DNA from: Pseudomonas farris
Lineage (GTDB): Bacteria > Pseudomonadota > Gammaproteobacteria > Pseudomonadales > Pseudomonadaceae
Assembly: GCF_019145235.1 (NCBI RefSeq)
Contig: NZ_JAHSTV010000010.1
Location: 124,001-188,000 of the forward strand
DNA: 64,000 bases
Reading direction: 5' to 3'
The notes beneath the pieces were generated by a model. The model saw nothing but the letters and a program-made list of their open reading frames with translations. It was not told the DNA's origin and made no database searches. Positions 27,025-35,172 of this stretch are shown here, piece after piece (the stretch's first letter is position 1; every line of letters begins with the position of its first letter). Made by a program: the position numbers and the translations under genes.

Positions 27025-27669
27025 TCACTGCGCCAGAACAAAGTCCGCTAACTGTTTCAGCTCAGCCGGTTGCAAACCTGGAAATGGAGGCATCGGTATC
27101 TCGCCCCAACGTCCAGAACCACCATGGCTGATGTGGTCGATAACTTGTGAAATGGCCTGCGCATTGCCTTTGTAATGCATGGCAACATCATGATAGGCGG
27201 GGCCAACCACTTTTCGGTCAATAGCATGACAGCCTAAACAAGCGTTCTGATCCAGAAGGGTCTTCACATCTACAACCGCAGGTTTATCGACCGTATTTGA
27301 CGCAACCTCTATTGCTTTGATCGCGGGTTTACTCTCAACAGCAGGTTTACCTGAATAGGTGGCGGCCAGGTATTCACCGACCAGACCCACATCACTCTCA
27401 GAAAGCGGAGCCCCATACGATTCTTTCATTTTTCTGGCCAGCCCTGTCCATTGCTTCTGGTTAAAACCGGGCGGTTGATACTCAATATAATCGGCCGAAT
27501 GACAGATTCCACATTTCTGCTGAGCAACGACATAACCTGGTAAATCCGAGGGGCGCAGGACGATCGTTTCAGCAGGCAAGTTTATCGTCAATGGAGAGGC
27601 CACTGCGTAGATCGGAAGGGTACAAACTGCAAACAGCAACGCTTTATATTGCCCAAATACACGCTTCAT
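27025..27669 (-). CDS. sorB: Dihaem c-type cytochrome, probable SorB subunit of sulfite dehydrogenase
   Basis: Periplasmic electron acceptor of the sulfite dehydrogenase, 214 residues with a signal peptide (LLFAVCTLPIYAVA). Two CXXCH haem sites are visible: CGICH at 53-57 and CLGCH at 144-148, each with a downstream Met-containing loop (RKMKESYG, IPMPPFPGL). Classical SorB has one haem, so the second site points to an expanded or fused cytochrome. It sits 9 bases after sorA. Electrons would go on to the respiratory chain. Confidence 0.82.
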   Translation of the reverse strand: MKRVFGQYKALLFAVCTLPIYAVASPLTINLPAETIVLRPSDLPGYVVAQQKCGICHSADYIEYQPPGFNQKQWTGLARKMKESYGAPLSESDVGLVGEYLAATYSGKPAVESKPAIKAIEVASNTVDKPAVVDVKTLLDQNACLGCHAIDRKVVGPAYHDVAMHYKGNAQAISQVIDHISHGGSGRWGEIPMPPFPGLQPAELKQLADFVLAQ

Positions 27670-27678
27670 ACCGAACTC

Positions 27679-28908
27679 CTACACAACCGTGACGGGGGTG
27701 GTCTCAATATTGTTCTTTACGTAGATCGAGGGGTTCCACAGGGCTTTCACCGGTTGTTGCTCTCCCTGCCCGCCTTTGGCACGGACCTGCAACCCGACTT
27801 TTCCCTTTTCTCGAGGTTGCCACTGCAGCGTCCACTCGCGAAATGAGTAATTACCCAGGCTCTCGCCCAAAACGGCCAACTGCCAATGCCTTCCACCGTC
27901 TTCGGATACTTCAACTGACTGGATGCCATGCCCGCCGTCAAACGCAAAACCTTTCAACGTAACGGGTTCGTTGACGTTGACCTTATCGCCTGGCTGCAAA
28001 CTGGTAATAAACGATCGTACTTTCAGCTTGCCTATCGGGCGGGTCTTGTCGGGCACTGTGCCTGGCGGTACACATTGGCAATCATTGTCAGGAACGCGGT
28101 AGGCCTTTTCCATGAAGTAGCCTTCGAAAGTATGGTCGATGACCTCGATCTCACTTAAATGCTTGACCCAATAAGTACCGAAGTAGCCGGGAACGATCAG
28201 CTTGATGGGATACCCGTTGAGAAAAGGGATATCAGTAGCGTTCATGGCCCAGGCAATCATGGGTTCATCACTGAGTGCCAGATCAATACCGAGTGCCTTG
28301 ACGAACTCTGGAGTCGTCGGCAAGACCGGGTGGTCCAAGCCCCGAAAGGTGACTTGCTTGGCGCCCGCCTGGACTCCCGCATGCTCAAGTACGGCTTTCA
28401 ACGGTATGCCCGTCCACCGTGCATTACCTACCGATCCGTTACCCAGCTGCGCACCAAACACTCGTGGTGACCCATAACCTCGGCTGTTACCAGAGCATTG
28501 GTTGACTGCCACTACCTCGACAGTTTTTCCCAATGCCTTGAGTTCGGACAGGCTTAAGGCAAGCGGCTTATCCACTAAGCCCTTGATCTGTAGTTGATAG
28601 TTATCTGCATCGATCGAAGCAGGAATATTGGCGAGGTGGTAGCGCACAAAGAATGCGTCATTGGGCGTCAGTACCGACTCGTTGAACACCGAAAACGGTG
28701 TTTCCAGATGCGGTGGGCGAGCAGTGATACGCATCAGGGGTCTTTTCTGCGGATAAGCCACCAACTCCCGGGTTCCGTTGGCAAAGTCCTGGGCCTCCGT
28801 TTCTGCCGCTTGGCTACGCAGCGGTTTAAACGCAAGCCCCGCAGCGACCAGACTCGCGCCCTGGAGAAAGACACGGCGTTTAATAGTGTTTCCGTTATCA
28901 GTGGACAT
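27679..28908 (-). CDS. sorA: Molybdenum sulfite dehydrogenase/oxidase, SorA-like
   Basis: Periplasmic molybdopterin enzyme oxidising sulfite to sulfate. 409 residues with a twin-arginine signal (KRRVFLQGASLVAAGLA), a Mo-cofactor domain with FVRYHLANIP and the Mo-ligand Cys137 in VNQCSGNSRG, then KAVLEHAGV and a C-terminal dimerisation domain (VTLKGFAFDGGHGIQSVEVSEDGGRHW). All are marks of the sulfite oxidase family. The neighbours (dihaem cytochrome and TDT transporter) support a sulfite-detoxifying module. YedY/MsrP is excluded by the C-terminal domain. Confidence 0.9.
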   Translation of the reverse strand: MSTDNGNTIKRRVFLQGASLVAAGLAFKPLRSQAAETEAQDFANGTRELVAYPQKRPLMRITARPPHLETPFSVFNESVLTPNDAFFVRYHLANIPASIDADNYQLQIKGLVDKPLALSLSELKALGKTVEVVAVNQCSGNSRGYGSPRVFGAQLGNGSVGNARWTGIPLKAVLEHAGVQAGAKQVTFRGLDHPVLPTTPEFVKALGIDLALSDEPMIAWAMNATDIPFLNGYPIKLIVPGYFGTYWVKHLSEIEVIDHTFEGYFMEKAYRVPDNDCQCVPPGTVPDKTRPIGKLKVRSFITSLQPGDKVNVNEPVTLKGFAFDGGHGIQSVEVSEDGGRHWQLAVLGESLGNYSFREWTLQWQPREKGKVGLQVRAKGGQGEQQPVKALWNPSIYVKNNIETTPVTVV

Positions 28909-29064
28909 AAGCTCTACACTCTCAACACGAAAAATGATCGGAGATTACAGTCTTTACTTTATTTTTCCGAAGCGATGCCAATGGCCAACTACGCACGCCT
29001 ATGATTTATCAGATAGACAGCCAACCTCAGACTTGCACGTCTGAGGCAGCTATTGATGAGTTGA

Positions 29065-30222
29065 CTATTTAGCTGAGGAGGCGATGCATGGCGAGACGAA
29101 CAGATTCCCCCGATACGCGCCGGCAAGCGTCCTGGAAGCCACGATTAACCACATGACCACCAGCACAAGTACCAGGCATCCCCCAAAAACATTGAAAAAG
29201 ACGGAATGCAACAGTGAACCCAGCTTGAGCGTAGTGAGTGCATAGACGCCTATTGGAAAGGTAAAGCCCCACCATCCCAGGTTAAAAGGAACACCGGCTT
29301 TGAAGTAGCGGACAGTGATCAAGACTGCCATTGTCATCCACCACAAACCCAGGCCCCAGAAAAGGATCCCGGAAATCAGGCCAATGCCTTGAGCAACCCC
29401 ACCAATACCCTCCATCCCCTGCGCCGAAAAAATGGCGGGTGCGTCGGCGCCTATGACTAACATGCCCAGTGCGCCTGTACCGATAGGACCCAGCGACAAC
29501 CAGCTGGATGCGGCCATGCTTTCATGGGGAAGTTTGTGCAACGCCATGCGCAACAGAAGGATGACCAGGATGCTCAACGCGACAGGAACCGAATAAGCCC
29601 ACAGTACGTAGCTGGTGATCAACATAACGAATTGCGCGCCAGTGTCGATCAACTGCGGAGCCAACAATCCACCACTGGCAGCCGCCACTTCTGCTGCCAC
29701 CACGGGCAGCAACCAGACGGCAGTCATTTGATCGATGCTGTGCTGTTGACGTGTGAACATCATGTAAGGGATCAGCACGCCACAGGCCAGCGCCATGGCG
29801 ACATCGATCCACCACAGAGCTTCGGCAAGCGGTATGACGCCAGCCCCCCAACGAGGGACGCCGAACACCAAAAGACCATTGATAATAGTCGCCAGTCCCA
29901 TCGGAATCGTGCCGAAGAACATCGATACCGTGGAGTGTCCGAAAATCTGCTTGGCCTCATCAAAAAACATGATCCACCGAGCCATATAAAGAACACTAAA
30001 GGTGCAGAACAGAACAATGTTCAACATCCAAAGCCCTTCAGCGATGGATCGCAGGCCGGGGATCGCTAACGGAAACTGAGCCAGGGCCAAGGCAAGGATA
30101 CCGGTGCCCATGGTGGCTGCGAACCAGTTCGGCGTGAATTGTCGTATCGCCTCCTGTGGTCGGCTCAAATGGCTAAGGGGTTTGGCTCCCGCGTTTATCG
30201 CAGCGAGATCTCTAAGCGACAT
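29065..30222 (-). CDS. TDT/SLAC1-family transporter, possibly a sulfite exporter
   Basis: Integral membrane protein of 385 residues with about ten hydrophobic helices, beginning NWFAATMGTGILALALAQFP, a TDT/SLAC1-family mark (TehA, plant SLAC1, yeast Ssu1). Members move small anions; Ssu1 exports sulfite. Position upstream of sorAB on the same strand, with a 156-base gap, supports sulfite or a related anion as substrate (inference). The first ~95 codons and the promoter recur as a truncated copy at 60120-60480, so this gene borders the eCIS island. Confidence 0.82.
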   Translation of the reverse strand: MSLRDLAAINAGAKPLSHLSRPQEAIRQFTPNWFAATMGTGILALALAQFPLAIPGLRSIAEGLWMLNIVLFCTFSVLYMARWIMFFDEAKQIFGHSTVSMFFGTIPMGLATIINGLLVFGVPRWGAGVIPLAEALWWIDVAMALACGVLIPYMMFTRQQHSIDQMTAVWLLPVVAAEVAAASGGLLAPQLIDTGAQFVMLITSYVLWAYSVPVALSILVILLLRMALHKLPHESMAASSWLSLGPIGTGALGMLVIGADAPAIFSAQGMEGIGGVAQGIGLISGILFWGLGLWWMTMAVLITVRYFKAGVPFNLGWWGFTFPIGVYALTTLKLGSLLHSVFFNVFGGCLVLVLVVMWLIVASRTLAGAYRGNLFVSPCIASSAK

Positions 30223-30465
30223 GGCAATCTTCCTGATGTATGGGTGAATGACCGTCTGTGCAGTCTAGGTGATTTCCTTATCGGCTTTTCGCCGTATTAT
30301 CGGCATGCGTTATCGATTTTGCCGATAAGGGATTTTTTGTACGGGGTGGCTCTAATGCGATGTGCACGAAGCAAACCGCCGATTTTGACAGAGCGGGCTT
30401 TGAGTGGTGAATAGGCTGATTGGACAATGGCACCGGCAAATTGGTCATGCCTGGTCCTTACAAGA
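29940..30465 (-). repeat. Direct repeat, left copy: transporter 5' end plus upstream region
   Basis: The first ~95 codons of the TDT gene and ~240 bases upstream match 60120-60860 in the same orientation, with divergence and one extra segment of about 220 bases in the right copy. The pair bounds the eCIS island and the cio/dsbB genes. Confidence 0.8.
30276..30330. promoter_or_regulatory. TTATCGGC inverted repeat upstream of the TDT transporter
   Basis: CCTTATCGGC (30276-30285) pairs with GCCGATAAGG (30321-30330); further TTATCG/ATCGG half-sites lie between them. In the duplicated region the arms are CCTTATCGGT (60471) and ACCGATAA (60516), so the C-G pair has changed to T-A in both arms together, which suggests selection on pairing or symmetry. 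Candidate operator 54-108 bases before the start codon. Confidence 0.5.
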
Positions 30466-30808
30466 TGATAATTTGGTGGCCCCGTACAACCCCACGACAT
30501 GGAGATCGCCGCGTCCTATCTGGTGGGCAACTTGCGGCCACCACAAGTTCAGGCCAATTCATGTTAAAGCTGTCATTAATATCTACCTGTATGACTTGCG
30601 TATTAAGCGCTTCACAAAGTACACATTCAAACCTGAAAACGAGGTCGACTTGCCCCCCCAAGCAGACCTCATTGCCGCACCATATATTAACTTGAAATCA
30701 CGCAAAGTCTTGGACTCGACGCACCTACTGATAGATTATAGCGCACCATTGGACCAGCCAATTTAGCGCTCTGTATTTTAATTTACCTGCGCCCCCATCT
30801 TTATCTCC
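30466..30808. other. No intact gene; degenerate edge of the eCIS island
   Basis: About 340 bases without a convincing gene. At its right end, on the minus strand, a good ribosome-binding site (AAGGAG) and ATG at 30798 directly follow the effector stop, but the frame closes after six codons; this looks like the cut-off start of a former downstream gene. Confidence 0.45.
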
Positions 30809-31705
30809 TTAAGAAAGGGAGCTCCGCCTTAGAGCTTCTTTCTTTTTAGCTCCATTGCAACTTAGCATACTTTCACGAATACGACTCCTAATAAATGATG
30901 CTTCTCTCGGAGTCAATGGCTGTGTATTTTTCCATTTGAAATCAAGATTTTTAGCTCCAATCGAAGGTATCCACTCCTGTATGCCTCGAGGGGTTTCAAT
31001 GAAGTCGGATTCCCGAACATGGTTTGCTTTTAGAGCTAACAGTTTATCTTCATTTGCCTTACTTTTCTCATATAGACCTGTCTGCAATCCACGCTCGAGC
31101 TCCCGGATTTCCTCATAACGCACATGCCCTTCACTTTTAGTTTTATAACTCTGCTCAGTATGCATTTGTATTTCGAATTTCGAAGATTGATCAGGCAGTA
31201 GAAAGTTCGCATTAATCCCTTTGTATGCTTGTGCCGGATAGAAAGTGTTTCTGATAATAGCGGGAGAGTAACCGGACTTTCGCAAGGTAAACAACGTTCT
31301 GAATACACCAGATACAAAATCCTGTTGCTGAGCTACTGAGACATCCTCCCCATTTTTACCATACGGGAAGCCAATGGTATAACGCAACACATCATTTACA
31401 TCTTCGGGCTTTGCAATTTTAAGCTTTTCTGAAAGCGACTCAGGTGTTTTAAGTCGATACTCCAATCCATATAGCTCAGCGCCTAACTTTTCAGTTACAT
31501 CCTTAAGCAATTGAGTAACTGCCGGCTCATAAACTTTCATTTTACCCACTAACTGCTCGGCAGACTCTCTGTAATTGGGGTGATCCATCGTTCGTGGCAG
31601 AGAAGCACCCTCAACCTCCTCCTGTATATCACTCAGCCCCGACAGAAACTTAGGGCGGCGCGCCCGATGAGCATGAGGATACCTTGATTCAAATGCTTTG
31701 TTCAA
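30809..31705 (-). CDS. Putative eCIS cargo toxin with a RelA/SpoT-like nucleotidyltransferase domain
   Basis: Last gene of the minus-strand eCIS cluster, where Afp/PVC loci carry payload genes. I choose a TTG start at 31705 because AAGGAG lies 7 bases before it; the frame is open to 31798. 298 residues: a basic, probably disordered leader (FESRYPHAHRARRPKF), then from ~70 a RelA/SpoT-like pattern: YRLKTPESLSEKL, DVNDVLRYTI, YKGINANF, FEIQMHT and YEEIRELE. The EIQ Glu matches the synthetase catalytic Glu, while the usual catalytic Asp before the GY(R/K) loop appears to be Asn (IRNTF). It could make or transfer (p)ppGpp-like nucleotides in a target cell, as T6SS Tas1 does. Activity and secretion are inferred. 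Confidence 0.65.
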   Translation of the reverse strand: MNKAFESRYPHAHRARRPKFLSGLSDIQEEVEGASLPRTMDHPNYRESAEQLVGKMKVYEPAVTQLLKDVTEKLGAELYGLEYRLKTPESLSEKLKIAKPEDVNDVLRYTIGFPYGKNGEDVSVAQQQDFVSGVFRTLFTLRKSGYSPAIIRNTFYPAQAYKGINANFLLPDQSSKFEIQMHTEQSYKTKSEGHVRYEEIRELERGLQTGLYEKSKANEDKLLALKANHVRESDFIETPRGIQEWIPSIGAKNLDFKWKNTQPLTPREASFIRSRIRESMLSCNGAKKKEALRRSSLS

Positions 31706-32025
31706 CTTGTAACTCCTTACTGTTAATATATATTTATTGAGAATCGCACCTGCTATTACCTGTTGATAAGGCTGATCGGCCAGGGCAATTCGCACCATTG
31801 CATCTTTACAGCACCCTTTATGGTAGCCATATCACACGCCATACACTGATCAAACAAGCAACAAGCCCAACACCTCCCTTTTATTGCATACCACAATGGA
31901 TCATCGACTTTCTAGAAAACACTTTATTACTTTTACTTCTTTCTATTTTTAGAATAGTTTCAGCCATACTTTACAACAAAATTTAATCACCCATAACAAT
32001 AGGAAGACATCTGACCTCTTCAAGT
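31706..32025. other. Gap of 320 bases between cargo gene and pvc16
   Basis: AT-rich; I see no gene, terminator or clear promoter, only the cargo ribosome-binding site at its left end. Confidence 0.4.
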
Positions 32026-32952
32026 TTATGACACTGCGAGAACCTGATTATCGACGTTATCAACAAACAACGCCCCCCCCTCCAGCTCACCAATAGCCTT
32101 AGCCTCTGCTTTCCAACCATCAATAACACTTTGGATCGCCGCCAAATTGGCACCCAACGCTACACCAGACAAAGTAATATCAAGATGCTGATCAGGCAGT
32201 TTGTCATCCGTAAAAGGCGTACCCACGCAGGTAATATTCACTTTTTTCAACTGCGCACGAGCCATATCATCCAGCGGACTCTTCGCATCCAATGCTGTGA
32301 CCAAGGCATCCCAAACCACTACTCCGGCCTGCTGATAAAAATCAATACCGGGCTTTTGCGCCACCGTGGCAGATACGCTTTTCACCGGAGCCAATACCGG
32401 GCTGCGACTGGTCAACGCGATCGGCACAGTAACTTCATAGGTCAAGCACAATCGCGGTTTGTTACCCAGCGATTGCCAGAAGTTGCCCAGGCTATTCAGC
32501 TGTTCCGACGGTGGGATCACTCGTCCATAAAAGTCTGACAACCCCGGATAGGTGCGTGCATTGATCAAGGCGTTGAGTACATCATTCATGATCATGACGG
32601 CCTGGCTGTCCGCCAGGGTCGCGGGGGAGTCGCTGCTACTGCTCGCTTTCATTTCCCAATAAGTGATCAGGTAACGACAGCAAACATTAATACTCCCTGG
32701 CATTAGCATGCCATTTGATGGTGAGAATTGGCGCCCTACCCCGGTTCTTAGCGACAGGTCTTCATGCACATCATAAAGAAATACACTGACCGTTGGATGT
32801 GCCGGCGGCTCATTGGTGTCCGGCAGGGTAAAAACGATGTCTACTCCATCCGGCAAATACTCCGCCAACATTTCCCCAACGGTTTGGTTCACTTTGATTA
32901 GTGTCGTATCGGCAATACGTTTTTGGGGAAGGTCATCGTGCAAGTTAGTCAT
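32026..32952 (-). CDS. pvc16: eCIS tube/sheath terminator (Pvc16/Afp16, DUF4255)
   Basis: Distal-end cap protein that ends tube and sheath growth; loss of Afp16 gives aberrant particles. 308 residues, with the DUF4255-type N-terminal block: LIKVNQTVGEMLAEYLPDGVDIVFTLPDTNEPPAHPTVSVFLYDVHED, broken here across positions 19-64 of the protein, and LCLTYEVTVPIALTSRSP in the middle. It comes last of the structural genes, 29 bases after pvc15, as in Afp. No truncation is visible. Confidence 0.88.
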   Translation of the reverse strand: MTNLHDDLPQKRIADTTLIKVNQTVGEMLAEYLPDGVDIVFTLPDTNEPPAHPTVSVFLYDVHEDLSLRTGVGRQFSPSNGMLMPGSINVCCRYLITYWEMKASSSSDSPATLADSQAVMIMNDVLNALINARTYPGLSDFYGRVIPPSEQLNSLGNFWQSLGNKPRLCLTYEVTVPIALTSRSPVLAPVKSVSATVAQKPGIDFYQQAGVVVWDALVTALDAKSPLDDMARAQLKKVNITCVGTPFTDDKLPDQHLDITLSGVALGANLAAIQSVIDGWKAEAKAIGELEGGALFVDNVDNQVLAVS

Positions 32953-32981
32953 ACAGAAACTCCAGATACGCGAAAGTTAGA

Positions 32982-35105
32982 TTAACGGGACAAGACGAGA
33001 CGGCCGATTTTTCCGAGCTCACGTTGCAAGGCTCGTTCGATGTGCTGCATGGCCACAGCCGGGGACTGTTCTTCTGCCGCCAACCAGCTGGCCAGCATGG
33101 CCACGTTGCGGATGTTGGCACCGGTGATATCTGCCCGCCGGGCAAGGGATGAGAAGTCGACATCTTCGGCCACTGGCGTTTCCGCCGGCCATATGGCACG
33201 CCACATCCGCTCGCGCAGGGCCTGATCCGGGAAAGGGAAACGCATGATAAAGGTCAGGCGCCGGCTGAAGGCATCATCCAGATGGCTACGGTTGTTGGTT
33301 GCCAGTACCACCAGGCCCGGATAACTTTCCAGGCGCTGCAACAGATAGGACACTTCGATATTGGCATGGCGATCCTTGGCATCCTTGGTTTCACTGCGTT
33401 TACCAAACAGTGCATCGGCTTCGTCAAAAAACAGCACACCGGCATCGGCTTCGGCACAATCGAAGATCCGCGACAGGTTTTTCTCGGTCTCACCGATGTA
33501 TTTATTCATTACCGTGGAAAGGTCGACCTTGATCAGATCGACGCCCAGCGCCCCGGCCAACACCTCCGCTACCATGGTTTTCCCGGTACCGGAATCCCCA
33601 TGGAACAGCGCGCTGATGCCGGTGCCATAGCCGACTTTACGGCCAAACCCCTGCCCCAACACCTGCTCTCGTTGGCGAATCGCCGCCAGCACTTCGTTGA
33701 GTTGCTGCTGCAGATCATCACTGATGATCAAGTCATCAAAACCACGTACCGGGGTAATACGTTTTGCCAGGTCGCCGAAATTCTGTTGCGAACGCAGCCC
33801 AAAGGCGTGATAGAGATCGGCATTGGAGAGCAATGCATTCTCCCCTCGCTGCAAGCAATAGGCCTGCGCCTCTTGCAGCACGGACACCAGGGTTTCCGAA
33901 GACGGATGGAAACGTTTTACCAGTCCCGCAACGTCAATGTCAGGCTGTTGCGGGATACCTTCCAATTGGCTGGCCAGCAAGGCGACCTGATCGGCAACCG
34001 CCGGTACTGGCATGGCGATCACGACCTGAGCCATCCCCTCCAGCCACATTAGTGACGCATGGGGTTCGGTCAGGCAAAAGATCTGCAGGTCAGTATAAGC
34101 AAGCTCTTCGCCCAACCATTTCATTAGCCGTGGATGTGCCGTGCTGAAATCCGCCAACGAACGCAGCAACAGGCATCCTGCATGTAGCCGCGTTTCGCGC
34201 AATGCCACGCTCACCACACGTTGGGCTTCTTCATCGTCTTCCGGTAACTGCGCCAAATCCAGCGCCAGTACACCTTTGCCCACGCTGCCAGCCGCGCGGG
34301 CGATCACCATCGCCCGCCCGCTACCTGGACGCCCTTGCAACTGCACCAGGGTTTTCTTCTCGGCGGTTCCGTCAGCACAATAGAGGGCCAGCCGTTGAGT
34401 CAACTGCGCAGACAGATCCGCCAACGTAGAGGGTGTCAGCCAGTTTGCACAGGAGCGCAGCGCAGTTGGAAAGGCCGAATGCCCGATCAACCAGGTGTAA
34501 ATCTCGGTCGCCGGATGAAGCAACGCATTACCCCAATGCTCTCCGTCACGCTGTTTGAACGTCAACAGCTGATATTTCAGCAAAGGTGCCTGTGGTAACA
34601 GACAGGTCTGTTGCGCGGCCTTTTCGACTACGCCCGGGCACAAGATGTTTAAGGCAAAGTCCACCGTCATTGATTTTTTCTGGTTGCTCTCCTGCATATA
34701 AGCAAACAGCAGTGAGTAACGGCTATCAAACAACGGTAACAGGCAGAGCAACAGCACGTCCCGTTCAAAATCAGTCAAACCAAAACGGCTGATCAATTGG
34801 CCCAGACGACTGCGCGAGTCAATATGCTCAGCGTCACCCGAAAGTTGCTGACCAGATTGTTCCAGGGCCCAGAAAGGAATACCCATTCGGTGCGTGGCCA
34901 GGCGTTCTACTTCCTCCGGGGAAAGCGCCAGCCCCTGGAGTTCTTCTTCAGGTTCGATAAAGCGTTGTTGCAAAGTTTGCAACTGCTTTTGTACCAGTAG
35001 ATCCAGCCGCTCGAAGTGGGCCAAGAGTAGAAGTAGATCTTCATCCTGGCGTAATTCAGGCGACAGCTCGTCACAAAGACGGAGCGCATTATGCTGTTTT
35101 GGCAT
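32982..35105 (-). CDS. pvc15: eCIS AAA+ ATPase (Pvc15/Afp15)
   Basis: AAA+ ATPase of 707 residues needed for assembly and, in PVC, for cargo loading. The N-terminal ~230 residues are helical and eCIS-specific. A first, degenerate P-loop region (QGRPGSGRAMV) is followed by the active module near residue 500: Walker A HGDSGTGKTMVAE, Walker B VLFFDEADALFGKR near 555, sensor-1 ATNN, and Arg-finger region AFSRRLTFIMRFPFP. A CDC48-like winged end follows. Order and length agree with Afp15. Confidence 0.93.
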   Translation of the reverse strand: MPKQHNALRLCDELSPELRQDEDLLLLLAHFERLDLLVQKQLQTLQQRFIEPEEELQGLALSPEEVERLATHRMGIPFWALEQSGQQLSGDAEHIDSRSRLGQLISRFGLTDFERDVLLLCLLPLFDSRYSLLFAYMQESNQKKSMTVDFALNILCPGVVEKAAQQTCLLPQAPLLKYQLLTFKQRDGEHWGNALLHPATEIYTWLIGHSAFPTALRSCANWLTPSTLADLSAQLTQRLALYCADGTAEKKTLVQLQGRPGSGRAMVIARAAGSVGKGVLALDLAQLPEDDEEAQRVVSVALRETRLHAGCLLLRSLADFSTAHPRLMKWLGEELAYTDLQIFCLTEPHASLMWLEGMAQVVIAMPVPAVADQVALLASQLEGIPQQPDIDVAGLVKRFHPSSETLVSVLQEAQAYCLQRGENALLSNADLYHAFGLRSQQNFGDLAKRITPVRGFDDLIISDDLQQQLNEVLAAIRQREQVLGQGFGRKVGYGTGISALFHGDSGTGKTMVAEVLAGALGVDLIKVDLSTVMNKYIGETEKNLSRIFDCAEADAGVLFFDEADALFGKRSETKDAKDRHANIEVSYLLQRLESYPGLVVLATNNRSHLDDAFSRRLTFIMRFPFPDQALRERMWRAIWPAETPVAEDVDFSSLARRADITGANIRNVAMLASWLAAEEQSPAVAMQHIERALQRELGKIGRLVLSR

Positions 35106-35172
35106 GCAGACTCTTCTTTACTGATGATTGGAATATCGCCGGGTAAAACACCCGACATGGGTGAATAATTAG

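Noticed and set aside
30404..30766. 120-codon plus-strand frame
   Set aside because: Translation is not protein-like, and its 5' part overlaps the duplicated non-coding upstream region of the transporter.
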